A model generated the notes under the pieces. It was not told where the DNA came from, made no database searches, and worked only from the letters and a program-made list of their open reading frames with translations. Shown piece after piece: positions 15,619-23,147 of a DNA stretch of 64,000 bases. Numbering within the stretch: the stretch's first letter is position 1; each line of letters starts with the position of its first letter. Made by a program: the position numbers and the translations under genes. Source of the stretch: Campylobacter massiliensis (GTDB lineage: Bacteria; Campylobacterota; Campylobacteria; Campylobacterales; Campylobacteraceae); the NCBI RefSeq assembly GCF_014253065.1, contig NZ_JACLZK010000001.1, positions 992,001-1,056,000 of the forward strand, written 5' to 3'.

Positions 15619-16884
15619 TTAAATTCCTAAATTTTCTATACTGTTAAGGTGATCGCCATACCACTGCATCAGCTTGGCTCTCACATCGTCTTTTGCCATC
15701 TTGCGCTGGTAGTGTTCTTTTATTTGATTTTTTTCTTTGTGCGCTAGACTAGCCTCGATCGCCTCTTCCGTTACGCCATGCTTCAGCAAATCCGCCTTGT
15801 TTAAAGTGCAAATCGTCCTAAACGTCGATCTAAAGCCATGCGCCGTTGCTAGCCCTTTGTATTTATTTTTGTGCCCCATATTCTTTATCGCTTTATTTAT
15901 AGTTCCGCTTGCAATATGACCCGTTTCCGCTTGTATACTAGGAAAAACATATATACTATTCTGACTATACCTAAACTGCTCTTCTAAAATTTTAAGGGCA
16001 TAAGTGTTCAAAAATACATGGTGGGTTTCTCTCATTTTCATTTCAATAGGTCGTATGGTCCAAATCCCGTTTTCCATATCAATATCTTCCCATTTGGCCT
16101 CCGCCGTATTCCCGGCTCTATTGCCTGTAAGTATTTGCAGGTAGATAGCCCGCTTTGTATTAAGCTCAACGGTGTTATTGTTTTTTAAATCTTGGATAAA
16201 CTCTTTTATTAAATCGTCATCTATTGGCGCAGGATGCCTCGTGTCAATTCCATTTTTCTTATTAAACAATCTAGCCGTTGGAAAATCTTCACTCAAATAC
16301 TGCGTCGGATCAAGAGAAATATAACCGTCTCTACAAGGCGTTTTAAAAATATCTTTCAAATATCCTATTATTCTATGGATCGTCTCGAGTCTTGATTTGT
16401 TGGGGTTGTTGGGATTAAAGATCGGCGTTAATAAAGATTTTAAGTCCGACGCCTTTATATCTTTTACGTCTTTGGTAGATAGCGAGGGTAGTATATACGT
16501 ATCTAAGCGGCTTTTGATTTTTACATAGTAACTTTCAAGGGTTATAGCTTTTTTTTGATTTAGCCACTCATTGGCTAAATTGCCAAAAATATACTTACTG
16601 CTTTTGCGATCAAGACTTTCTAAGCTCTTGCCCTGCTCTAGGTTATTCAATATACCTAATGCGTCTTTTCTTGCCTCTTCTACGCTATAAATGCCAGGTC
16701 TAAAGTCTTTTAGTTTTTTTCGTTTCTTATCTTTTAGCCTAATGAAAAAACTTTTAAGACCGCTTGGGTTAATGGAGACGTATAGTTCTTTCGGAGCTCC
16801 TACGGCCTTAATATACTCTTTGTCTTTTGGGTCAAGTTTTCTTATATCCCGATCTGTTAAATAGTTTCTTGAAACATTAGCCAT
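15619..16884 (-). CDS. int: P4-type tyrosine integrase
   Basis: Site-specific recombinase that inserts and excises the island at tRNA-Val. It has 421 residues with an N-terminal DUF4102-like arm-binding domain (about 1-90, with YVSINPSGLKSFFIRLKDKKR), a SAM-like core-binding domain (about 100-200) and the catalytic domain. The catalytic set is visible: Arg in LTGNRAGNT, HGFRSTFR (His-x-x-Arg), LAHKEKNQ (His) and Tyr in KEHYQRKM. The gene lies immediately inside the tRNA-side attachment site, reads away from it, and three TTCTTACCTAAT arm-site candidates lie between the two. No truncation, so it should be active. Confidence 0.96.
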   Translation of the reverse strand: MANVSRNYLTDRDIRKLDPKDKEYIKAVGAPKELYVSINPSGLKSFFIRLKDKKRKKLKDFRPGIYSVEEARKDALGILNNLEQGKSLESLDRKSSKYIFGNLANEWLNQKKAITLESYYVKIKSRLDTYILPSLSTKDVKDIKASDLKSLLTPIFNPNNPNKSRLETIHRIIGYLKDIFKTPCRDGYISLDPTQYLSEDFPTARLFNKKNGIDTRHPAPIDDDLIKEFIQDLKNNNTVELNTKRAIYLQILTGNRAGNTAEAKWEDIDMENGIWTIRPIEMKMRETHHVFLNTYALKILEEQFRYSQNSIYVFPSIQAETGHIASGTINKAIKNMGHKNKYKGLATAHGFRSTFRTICTLNKADLLKHGVTEEAIEASLAHKEKNQIKEHYQRKMAKDDVRAKLMQWYGDHLNSIENLGI

Positions 16885-16893
16885 TTTATCGAC

Positions 16894-16932
16894 TTCTTAC
16901 CTAATAAATATTTCTTACCTAATTTCTTACCT
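16894..16932 (+). repeat. Arm-type integrase-site candidates, right end
   Basis: Three copies of TTCTTACCT(AAT) at 16894-16905, 16912-16923 and 16924-16932 (the last lacks AAT), between the integrase start and the right attachment core. A 26-bp block at 16907-16932 matches 3644-3669 with one mismatch. Because they also flank the integrase promoter, binding could autoregulate int. Confidence 0.65.
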
Positions 16933-17064
16933 TTTAAAACTACAACGAATTATATTTGAGTAAAATTAAAAAACACCTAAATGCGTATAAAAGTGCCTTT
17001 TATAGGGTATTTATCGGGGAAAACTAAAACGAAATAAATATTAAGAATAGGTGAAAATAGGGAT

Positions 17065-17086
17065 AAATGGTGGCCCCGAATGGACT
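17065..17086. repeat. Attachment site within tRNA-Val (attR side)
   Basis: Identical over 22 bp to 3569-3590. It covers the CCA end, the 3' acceptor strand and part of the T arm of the tRNA, so the element rebuilt a complete tRNA at insertion. Confidence 0.92.
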
Positions 17087-17143
17087 CGAACCATCGACCA
17101 CTACCATGTCAAGGTAGTGCTCTACCAACTGAGCTACGGGACC
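17068..17143 (-). tRNA. tRNA-Val (anticodon GAC)
   Basis: A 76-nt cloverleaf with encoded CCA. The acceptor stem pairs GGTCCCG with CGGGGCC (one G-U); the D arm begins AGCTCAGTTGGTAGAGC; the anticodon arm is CACTACC-TTGACAT-GGTAGTG, giving anticodon GAC for GUC codons; the T arm carries GGTTCGAGTCC. The 3' part is supplied by the integrated island, and the gene remains intact. Confidence 0.95.
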
Positions 17144-17477
17144 GAAAAATAGAAATTTACCCAAAATAATATTGAAATTAGCTTAAATTTTGCGATTTTT
17201 CGTAAAAAGCAAAATTTGAACGCGATCCTATTTCGCCAAATTTGACCCTGCTCGGCGATCCCAAAATAAAAACATATAAAGATTAGATTTTAATAGAAAA
17301 GTCTTGATAAATCTTAAAAATAAAATCTCATAAAACCGTCTATCCGCAGTCAAATTTACACTAAATCCCCTAAATTTAGGGATAACTTTGGTAGAGTAAA
17401 TTTTTAATAAAACTCATAGCAAACTCATGATAATATAATTATAATGCCATCATGATATTTCATTCAAAGGAGAATGT
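17144..17477 (+). promoter_or_regulatory. Upstream region of the flavoprotein gene
   Basis: No gene is visible in these 334 bases. Two overlapping TATAAT boxes (17434-17439 and 17440-17445) lie about 33 bases before the start codon and are the likely -10 region. A short inverted ATCATGAT at about 17449-17456 lies between them and the ribosome binding site AAGGAG (17467-17472). Confidence 0.5.
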
Positions 17478-19028
17478 ATGCAAGAGCAAATGTCAAGACG
17501 CGACTTGTTAAAGCTAGGTATGGCTGGTGCGGGCGCGCTCGCGCTAGGCGCGGTAAATGCGCAAGCAAGCGCGTTAAACGCAAAAGACGTCAAATTTGAC
17601 GAAGAGTGGGACGTGATCATCATCGGCTCGGGCTTTGCGGGACTTGCGGCAGGCTTAAAAGCGGCACAAAAAGGCAGCAAGGTGCTAATCCTTGAAAAAA
17701 TGGGTCGCATCGGCGGCAACTCCGTAATCAACGGCGGCGGCATGGCGGTCGCAAACAACCCAGTGCAAGCAAAAACCAACATCAAAGATAGCAAAGAGCT
17801 ATTCATTGCCGACTGTCTAAAAGCCGGTCTTGGCATCAACCACACCGAGCTTTTGGAGACATTAGTCGATCGCGGTATGGACGCGTATAACTTCCTTGTT
17901 GAAAACGGCGTTCAGTTTAAAGAGCACTGCGCGCACTTTGGCGGTCACACGGTCGCTCGCTCGCTACTAACTACAAACGACTCGGGTTCAGGCTATATCC
18001 AGCCGATGCTTGAAAAATTCGAAGCGCTAAAAGACAAAGGCTGCGAGCTTCGCCGCCGCGCCAAATTTGACGACTTCGTGCTAGACGACAGCGGCCGCGT
18101 CGTGGGCGTAACGATCAGAGAAGAGTATAGATTCGACGATAAGCTTTACAGCGACGACCTAGAAAACACGAGCGGCACGAAAAAAACGTTAAAGGCAAAC
18201 AAAGGCATAGTTTTGGCAGCCGGCGGATTTTGCCGCGATAAGGCGTTTAGAAAGCTTCAAGATCCTAGGATTCCGGACGACGTGGATAGCACGAACCACC
18301 CGGGAGCGACCGCGGGCGCGCTACTAAAAGCATTTGAAATCGGCGCGTATCCGGTGCAAGTAGACTGGATCCAGTTTGGTCCGTGGGCGAGCCCGGACGA
18401 AAAGGGCTTTGGCACCGCTCCGATTTTGACGCAGCAAGGCACCTTCAAATACGGCATCGCGGTCGATATTCGCACCGGCAAGCGCTTTATGAACGAGCTA
18501 GCCGACCGCAAAACCCGCGCGGACGCCGAGTTTAAAATTTTACGTGAAAAACCGGGCGCGTACCCGATAACTTTCGCCGACACTAAAATGGCGTTTAAAG
18601 ACCTAAGCGAAGAGATCATCCAAAAAGGCATGGGTAGCGGCAAGATAGTTGGCGAGTGCGCTACGCTCGATGATATCGCTAAAAAATACGGCGTACCTGC
18701 CGACGCGCTAAAAGAAACCGTCAAAAAATATAACGAAGGCGTCAAGGCTAAAAAAGACGAATTTGGCAAACAAGAAAGCGCGCTTAGCGAGATCAACGAA
18801 GCTGGACCGTTCTACGTCATCCGCCTATCGCCGAAGCCTCATCACACCATGGGCGGCCTAAAGATCAATGCCAAAGCCGAGGTCATCTCAAGTAAGACAA
18901 ACAAACCGATCCCCGGCCTCTTTGCTGCGGGCGAGATCACAGGCGGTACGCACGGCGCGAGCAGGCTTGGCACGGTTGCGATAACCGATTGTATAGTTTT
19001 CGGAATGATAGCCGGAGAAAAAATCTAG
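17478..19028 (+). CDS. Tat-exported FAD reductase, flavocytochrome c type
   Basis: Flavin subunit of a periplasmic respiratory reductase in the fumarate reductase/urocanate reductase/methacrylate reductase superfamily, 516 residues. The N-terminus has a twin-arginine signal, SRRDLLKLG, then a hydrophobic stretch. The FAD-binding GxGxxG is VIIIGSGFAGLAAG (about residue 47). The catalytic-domain loop GKRFMNELADR holds the usual active-site Arg, and KPHHTMGGL is present. The HPT motif of fumarate reductases is replaced by WIQFGPWASPDEKGFG, so fumarate is unlikely to be the main substrate. Electrons would come from the cytochromes encoded at 19598 and 20035. No haem motif is in this subunit. Start chosen for AAGGAG at 17467. 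Confidence 0.9.
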   Translation: MQEQMSRRDLLKLGMAGAGALALGAVNAQASALNAKDVKFDEEWDVIIIGSGFAGLAAGLKAAQKGSKVLILEKMGRIGGNSVINGGGMAVANNPVQAKTNIKDSKELFIADCLKAGLGINHTELLETLVDRGMDAYNFLVENGVQFKEHCAHFGGHTVARSLLTTNDSGSGYIQPMLEKFEALKDKGCELRRRAKFDDFVLDDSGRVVGVTIREEYRFDDKLYSDDLENTSGTKKTLKANKGIVLAAGGFCRDKAFRKLQDPRIPDDVDSTNHPGATAGALLKAFEIGAYPVQVDWIQFGPWASPDEKGFGTAPILTQQGTFKYGIAVDIRTGKRFMNELADRKTRADAEFKILREKPGAYPITFADTKMAFKDLSEEIIQKGMGSGKIVGECATLDDIAKKYGVPADALKETVKKYNEGVKAKKDEFGKQESALSEINEAGPFYVIRLSPKPHHTMGGLKINAKAEVISSKTNKPIPGLFAAGEITGGTHGASRLGTVAITDCIVFGMIAGEKI

Positions 19029-19047
19029 CCTAAATTTGGTAAAACGA

Positions 19048-19157
19048 AGTTCTCGCGAGCGCTTTTAAATGATTTCGTAAATTTCGCCCTGCGACAGACT
19101 ATATGTCTAGTCTTGGGACGAAATTTACTTCAAAACATTTAAAATCATCTCGCGATA
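19048..19157. repeat. Dispersed hairpin repeat, family 1, divergent copy
   Basis: A long imperfect inverted repeat begins 20 bases after the flavoprotein stop. Left arm GCGCTTTTAAATGATTTCG... pairs with ...ACATTTAAAATCATCTCGCG, with an inner pair CGTAAATTTCG/CGAAATTTAC. It shares the core CAGACTA...TCTAG with copies at 29037 and 38851 but lacks their middle insert. It could act as a transcription terminator. Confidence 0.5.
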
Positions 19158-19229
19158 ATCCGTTTTAATTTTGTATCACAGGCCAAATTCGGCTTGCGAT
19201 ATTTCGTTAAATTTGATGGCAAATTTGAT

Positions 19230-19430
19230 GTGTGGTAGCGCCAAATTTAAACCTGCACGCAGTGCAGCAACAGCTCACGTGCAGTGGGGTTAGAGAGGGC
19301 TTGGGAGAGGAAGGGGCGACGCTTCGTAAGTAGAACCCCCTTCCTCTCCCAAAGAAAGAATAAAGTAAGCTGCAAAGTAAAGCTGAAATGTAATTCAAGC
19401 CCCTTACCCCTTAACAAGAAAAGACAAATT
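19230..19430. repeat. Repeat family 2 with strong GC hairpin
   Basis: Within the 569-base gap before the tetrahaem cytochrome gene. It contains ACCTGCACGCAGTGCAG, a perfect 16-bp stem (TTGGGAGAGGAAGGGG at 19301-19316 and its complement at 19337-19352, 20-base loop) and AATTCAAGCCCCTTACCCC. The same ordered motifs recur inverted at 49445-49695. No gene is visible; the hairpin would strongly fold in RNA and may separate the two transcripts. Confidence 0.5.
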
Positions 19431-19597
19431 TAAAGTTGCCGTGTATAACGTGCTATGAAAATTAAATACCAAATTTGCCCCTCAAATTTAACCGCCGAAT
19501 TTGAGTTAAAAAGAGTTTTAACGATGAAGAAATTTAAAAAAGAAAAAGCTAAAGAGACCGCATCTCTTTAGCCGACACCTCACAGAAAGGAATTCGC

Positions 19598-20038
19598 ATG
19601 AAACATAAAGCGTTTCTCGCCTTGTGCGCGTCTATGCTACTATGCTCTTTTGCATTTAGCGCAGAAGCCTTAGGTGCAAAGATAACGTCTTTAACTGATC
19701 TTAACGTCACCGACGAGCTGCGAGCCAAACACCCTTTAAAGCCTCACCACGAAAAGCTAAGCTTCACCTGTCTTGATTGTCACGAAGGACAAGGAAACGA
19801 CGCTAGTAAATTTAAATCTATTGGCGATAAAGGCTGTATATCCTGTCACGGCGACAAGAAAAAGATAGCTAAAAGACTAGAATACATGGATCTGCTAAAA
19901 GCAAATCCCCACAACTCGGTTCACGACGGCCCTACGCTATACTGCGACGAGTGCCACAACGAGCATAAAAAATCAACCAATATGTGCACGGAGTGCCACG
20001 AACACGAAGTTCCGCAATGGATGGGGGTAACGCCATGA
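19598..20038 (+). CDS. Periplasmic tetrahaem cytochrome c
   Basis: A 146-residue exported electron carrier. The signal peptide (about 1-22) has a hydrophobic core ending in FSAEA. Four CxxCH haem sites are at residues 58, 80, 116 and 130, with further His residues (KPHHEKLSF, HNSVHDG) as distal ligands. This matches the haem domain of Shewanella-type flavocytochrome c3, here a separate protein. It overlaps the NapC-type gene by four bases (ATGA), so it should carry electrons from that quinol dehydrogenase to the flavoprotein at 17478. AAAGGAATTCGC precedes the ATG. Confidence 0.92.
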   Translation: MKHKAFLALCASMLLCSFAFSAEALGAKITSLTDLNVTDELRAKHPLKPHHEKLSFTCLDCHEGQGNDASKFKSIGDKGCISCHGDKKKIAKRLEYMDLLKANPHNSVHDGPTLYCDECHNEHKKSTNMCTECHEHEVPQWMGVTP

Positions 20039-20697
20039 AAATTTCAAAGAAAGTACTAGCGCTTATTATATTAGTAAGCGGCATTATAGGATTTTTAGTC
20101 GTACTTCCCGTGCATTACGCCCTAGAAGAAACTAGCGGAGAGAAGTTTTGCGTAGTGTGCCACGAGATGGATCCTATGGTTATAGCTTATAGTAACGACG
20201 TTCACAGCGGCAAAGGCAAAAGCGGAGTAAGGGCTAAATGCGTAGACTGCCACATACCTCATGATAACCTAGCTAAATACGTCTTAGTTAAAGCCAGAAA
20301 CGGACTAATGGAGGGATATATTCATTTCTTTAAAGATCCGGAGGCTATAGACTGGCATAAAAACAGAGAGAAAAGAGAGCACTTCGTATTTGATAACGGT
20401 TGCGTTAGCTGCCATACGAATTTGGTGGATAATAAGCTAACCTCAGCCCAAGCCCAAAAGATGCACGCTCACTATCAAAGCTTGCTAAATACGGATAAGC
20501 AACTAACCTGCGCTAGCTGTCACGCCGAGGTAGGCCACAGCGGGCTAAACAATATGCTAAACTACTGGAAGCCTGAATACAAAATCTACGAAAAGAAAGC
20601 CGCAATCAAAAAAGAAGAGATAAAGAAGGCATATTTTGGGGAGGATTATGTAGGGGCGAAGGTGGGAAACAAAGAAGACAATGCCACCAAAAAGTAG
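20035..20697 (+). CDS. NapC/NrfH-family tetrahaem quinol dehydrogenase
   Basis: Membrane-anchored cytochrome that takes electrons from menaquinol to periplasmic partners. A single N-terminal membrane anchor (about 7-27) is followed by four CxxCH sites: CVVCH (about 39), CVDCH, CVSCH and CASCH. The HEMDPM segment after the first haem is typical of the NapC/NirT family. I start at the ATG at 20035, which overlaps the upstream stop and follows GGGGG; a longer frame would begin inside the cytochrome gene. The Lys-rich C-terminus is unusually long. With the two genes before it, it makes a complete quinol-to-substrate chain. Confidence 0.92.
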   Translation: MKISKKVLALIILVSGIIGFLVVLPVHYALEETSGEKFCVVCHEMDPMVIAYSNDVHSGKGKSGVRAKCVDCHIPHDNLAKYVLVKARNGLMEGYIHFFKDPEAIDWHKNREKREHFVFDNGCVSCHTNLVDNKLTSAQAQKMHAHYQSLLNTDKQLTCASCHAEVGHSGLNNMLNYWKPEYKIYEKKAAIKKEEIKKAYFGEDYVGAKVGNKEDNATKK

Positions 20698-20703
20698 GCT
20701 AAA

Positions 20704-21357
20704 ATGAAGAAAATTTTGCTCGTTAGCGACGACGCCCAGATGCAAATAAATCTCAACGCCGCGCTTTACCGCTTTAACATCCGCATAGTTCGCTTTGAAA
20801 ATTTAAGCGAGCTAAAAGAGGATTACTACAACGGCAACCGCTACATCTTTTACGTTATCGACGTAAAGACGAAGGATCTGGCGAATTTCGAGTCAGTCAA
20901 ATTTCTGCGAGATAACGGGAGCCTAACTCCCGTTATGATCCTTGTAGACAAGGCAATACCAGCGCTTTATAAGAAAATTTACTACGCCAAATACGACGAT
21001 TTTATGGTTAAGCCGTTTTTGCCGGAGGAGTTTTTGTTTCGGGTATTTAGAAACTGCCGAATTTTGCTCGGAAGCAAATTTGAGCTAAAAAACGGCGCTA
21101 TCTACGACAAAAACAGTCTCACGCTGCACATAAACGGCACAAATATAATGCTCGGCAAAAAAGAGGGATTGTTTTTAGAAATTTTAGCTAAAAACGCCCC
21201 GCACGTAGTAACGATCCAAGAGCTTGAGTGGAGTATCTATAAGGACGAAGAGGTCTCGTCCGATCGCCTGCGCTCGCTCGTGCGCCAACTACGTGCGAAA
21301 CTACCCTTTGAGCTAATCAAAACCGTGCGCAGTATCGGGTATAGTTTGGAGGAGTAG
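20704..21357 (+). CDS. OmpR-type response regulator, orphan
   Basis: A 217-residue two-domain regulator. The receiver (about 1-120) begins KKILLVSDDAQM (acidic pair), has a phosphoacceptor-position Asp in FYVIDVKTKD and the Lys in FMVKPF. The C-terminal winged helix (about 130-217) has the OmpR/PhoB pattern, ending in SSDRLRSLVRQLRAKLPFELIKTVRSIGYSLEE. No histidine kinase gene is adjacent. It starts seven bases after the NapC-type gene, so it is probably co-transcribed and may control this respiratory chain. It abuts a convergent ABC transporter gene with no gap. Confidence 0.88.
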   Translation: MKKILLVSDDAQMQINLNAALYRFNIRIVRFENLSELKEDYYNGNRYIFYVIDVKTKDLANFESVKFLRDNGSLTPVMILVDKAIPALYKKIYYAKYDDFMVKPFLPEEFLFRVFRNCRILLGSKFELKNGAIYDKNSLTLHINGTNIMLGKKEGLFLEILAKNAPHVVTIQELEWSIYKDEEVSSDRLRSLVRQLRAKLPFELIKTVRSIGYSLEE

Positions 21358-22119
21358 CTAAAGCTTAGGCAGGATCACCTCTTTTTGCGCGAGCCTTTCA
21401 AAGGTGCAGACGTCGCCGTAAATTTTAGCCAGCAGTTCGTCGTTTAAGACCTGCGCGACGCTACCTTTTGAGACGATCCGCCCATCGCGGAAGACTATCA
21501 CTTCGTCGCAAAACCAAAGGATGTGGTTTGGCTCGTGCGTGCAGATGACGATCGTCTTGCCGCCCGCAGCGATCTTTTTTAAAATTTTCCAAAGCGTGAT
21601 TTGGTTTTTAAAATCAAGCGCGGACGTGGGCTCGTCAAGCAGTATGAGCGGCGTATCCTGCGCAAGCGCCCTAGCGATAAAAACTAGCTGCCGCTGCCCG
21701 CCGCTAAGCTCGTTCATCTTTTTATCCGCTAGATGCGAGATACCGATAAACTCCATCGCTTCGCTCACCGCCCTTTTGTCCTCTTTGCTAAAGCCAAACA
21801 GGCTCTTTACGTGCGTGGAGCGCCCCATCAGGACGATGTCTCGTACGAAAAACGGAAAATGCAGCTCGGTATGCTGCGCGACGTACGCGATGTTTTTAGC
21901 CATCCACGCGGGGCTTTTGTGCTTCGTGTTTTGCGAATCAACGTAAATTTCACCGCCTTTGATACTTAGAAATTTCATACAGCAGTTAAAAAACGTGCTC
22001 TTGCCGCTGCCGTTAGTGCCCAAAAGCCCGCATATACTGCCTCTTTTGATCTCGATGCTTACGTCTTCGAGCCCAAATCCGCCGTAGCTAAAGGATAAAT
22101 TTTTCGTTTGCAGTATCAT
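21358..22119 (-). CDS. FecE-type ABC transporter ATPase
   Basis: Cytoplasmic ATPase of a siderophore/haem/cobalamin-type importer, 253 residues. Walker A is GLLGTNGSGKST, the signature LSGGQRQ and Walker B LILLDEPTSALDF are intact, followed by the H-loop in ICTHEPN. It overlaps the permease gene by four bases (ATGA) and is the last gene of the three-gene operon running from 24291. Substrate is set by the binding protein and cannot be read here. Confidence 0.92.
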   Translation of the reverse strand: MILQTKNLSFSYGGFGLEDVSIEIKRGSICGLLGTNGSGKSTFFNCCMKFLSIKGGEIYVDSQNTKHKSPAWMAKNIAYVAQHTELHFPFFVRDIVLMGRSTHVKSLFGFSKEDKRAVSEAMEFIGISHLADKKMNELSGGQRQLVFIARALAQDTPLILLDEPTSALDFKNQITLWKILKKIAAGGKTIVICTHEPNHILWFCDEVIVFRDGRIVSKGSVAQVLNDELLAKIYGDVCTFERLAQKEVILPKL

Positions 22120-23147
22120 TTTAGCAGCTCCTTTGCCTTGCTTCTTAAAAGCGCGATGAGAAAGGGTGCGCCCACCAAAGAGGTTATGATGCCCACGGGA
22201 ATCTCGGCCATCGCTACCGTGCGCGCGAGCGTGTCACATACGAGCAGATAGAGCGCTCCTATGAGCCCCGATAGCGGCAGCACCCATCTGTTATCAGGTC
22301 CGCTTATGAGGCGCGCTACGTGAGGCATTATAAGCCCGATCCACGCGATGATGCCCACATTTGCCACGCACACGGCGGTCATCAAGGTAGCGATCGTTAT
22401 AAAGATAAGCTTGTATTTTTCGGGGTTTATGCCGAGGCTTCTTGCCTGATCGTCGCCTAGGCTTAGTAAATTTAACTTCCACGCAAGCGTGCAAAGCGCC
22501 AAAAAGCAAACTCCCGTGACCGAGGCGATCTCGCCTAGGCTTTGCCATTTGGAGTAGTACAGCCCGCCCATCATCCAAAATGTAATCTCTCTTAGCTGCG
22601 CGTCCTCGCTGACATATTTTACGATCGATACGCACGCCGAAAATATCGAGCTTACGATGACGCCCGACAGGATAAGTCCCACCACAGGCACTATGCCGCC
22701 GTTTTTTGCGAGCGTATAGGATAAAAACACCGCAAAAAACGAAAAAGCAAACGCGCTTAAAGCGATATTAAAAAATATGCCGGAAAACAGTATCGCTAGC
22801 GCCGCACCCAGGGCCGCTCCCGAGCTAGCTCCCAGTATAAAAGGCTCCACAAGCGGGTTTTTAAAGCAGGCCTGATATATCGCGCCCGCGTTTGAAAGCG
22901 CGAAGCCCACTATCACGGCGGTTAAAATTCTAGGCATTCTGATTTCAAAGATGACGGTTTGATCCATCTTAGAGATGCCTGCGGCGGGGATGTCAAAAAT
23001 TTTCAAATTTAAAACGTCTAAAATTTTAGCGATCGAAATTTTATAATCCCCGAGCATGAGCGCGGCGATCATGCAGAGCAAAAGCGCGCCCAAAAGAACG
23101 AATAAAAATAGTAAATTTGACTTAAAAGCGCCGGGCTTAAAAGTCAT
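22116..23147 (-). CDS. FecCD-family ABC transporter permease
   Basis: Inner-membrane permease of 343 residues with about ten hydrophobic segments and the family signatures EIRMPRILTAVIVG, AGAIYQACFKNPLVEPFILGASSGAALGA and the coupling helix region LGINPEKYK. The end contains IPVGIITSLVGAPFLIALL, typical of FecCD/BtuC. It overlaps the binding-protein gene by 11 bases and the ATPase gene by four. Transports an iron chelate, haem, cobalamin or possibly a molybdate-type oxyanion (MolB relatives). Confidence 0.93.
   Translation of the reverse strand: MTFKPGAFKSNLLFLFVLLGALLLCMIAALMLGDYKISIAKILDVLNLKIFDIPAAGISKMDQTVIFEIRMPRILTAVIVGFALSNAGAIYQACFKNPLVEPFILGASSGAALGAALAILFSGIFFNIALSAFAFSFFAVFLSYTLAKNGGIVPVVGLILSGVIVSSIFSACVSIVKYVSEDAQLREITFWMMGGLYYSKWQSLGEIASVTGVCFLALCTLAWKLNLLSLGDDQARSLGINPEKYKLIFITIATLMTAVCVANVGIIAWIGLIMPHVARLISGPDNRWVLPLSGLIGALYLLVCDTLARTVAMAEIPVGIITSLVGAPFLIALLRSKAKELLK

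Larger units (their letters stand above)
3569..17086 (-). mobile_element. Capsid-forming PICI-like satellite integrated at tRNA-Val
   Basis: A 13.5-kb island bounded by 22-bp direct repeats, one of them the 3' end of an intact tRNA-Val. The content in minus-strand order is: integrase, unknown 268-aa protein, AlpA-like regulator, small charged protein, Toprim-like protein, RepA-type ATPase with a repeat-rich origin candidate, small genes, then a full HK97-type head and packaging set ending at the far repeat. A two-gene plus-strand switch (11421-11857) sits inside. There are no tail, baseplate, lysin or holin genes. Satellites with this layout (cf-PICIs) are known to form their own small capsids and take tails from a helper phage. 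Local composition is more AT-rich than the flanks and AAATTTG is much rarer, consistent with horizontal origin. All main genes look intact, so the element may be mobile. Confidence 0.85.

Noticed and set aside
3569-17086. Ordinary complete prophage
   Set aside because: No tail, baseplate, lysis or full lysogeny genes within both att sites; size and order fit a satellite instead.
3569-17086. Degraded prophage remnant
   Set aside because: Portal, protease, capsid, connector, HNH, TerS, TerL and integrase are all intact and in coupled order, with both att sites kept.
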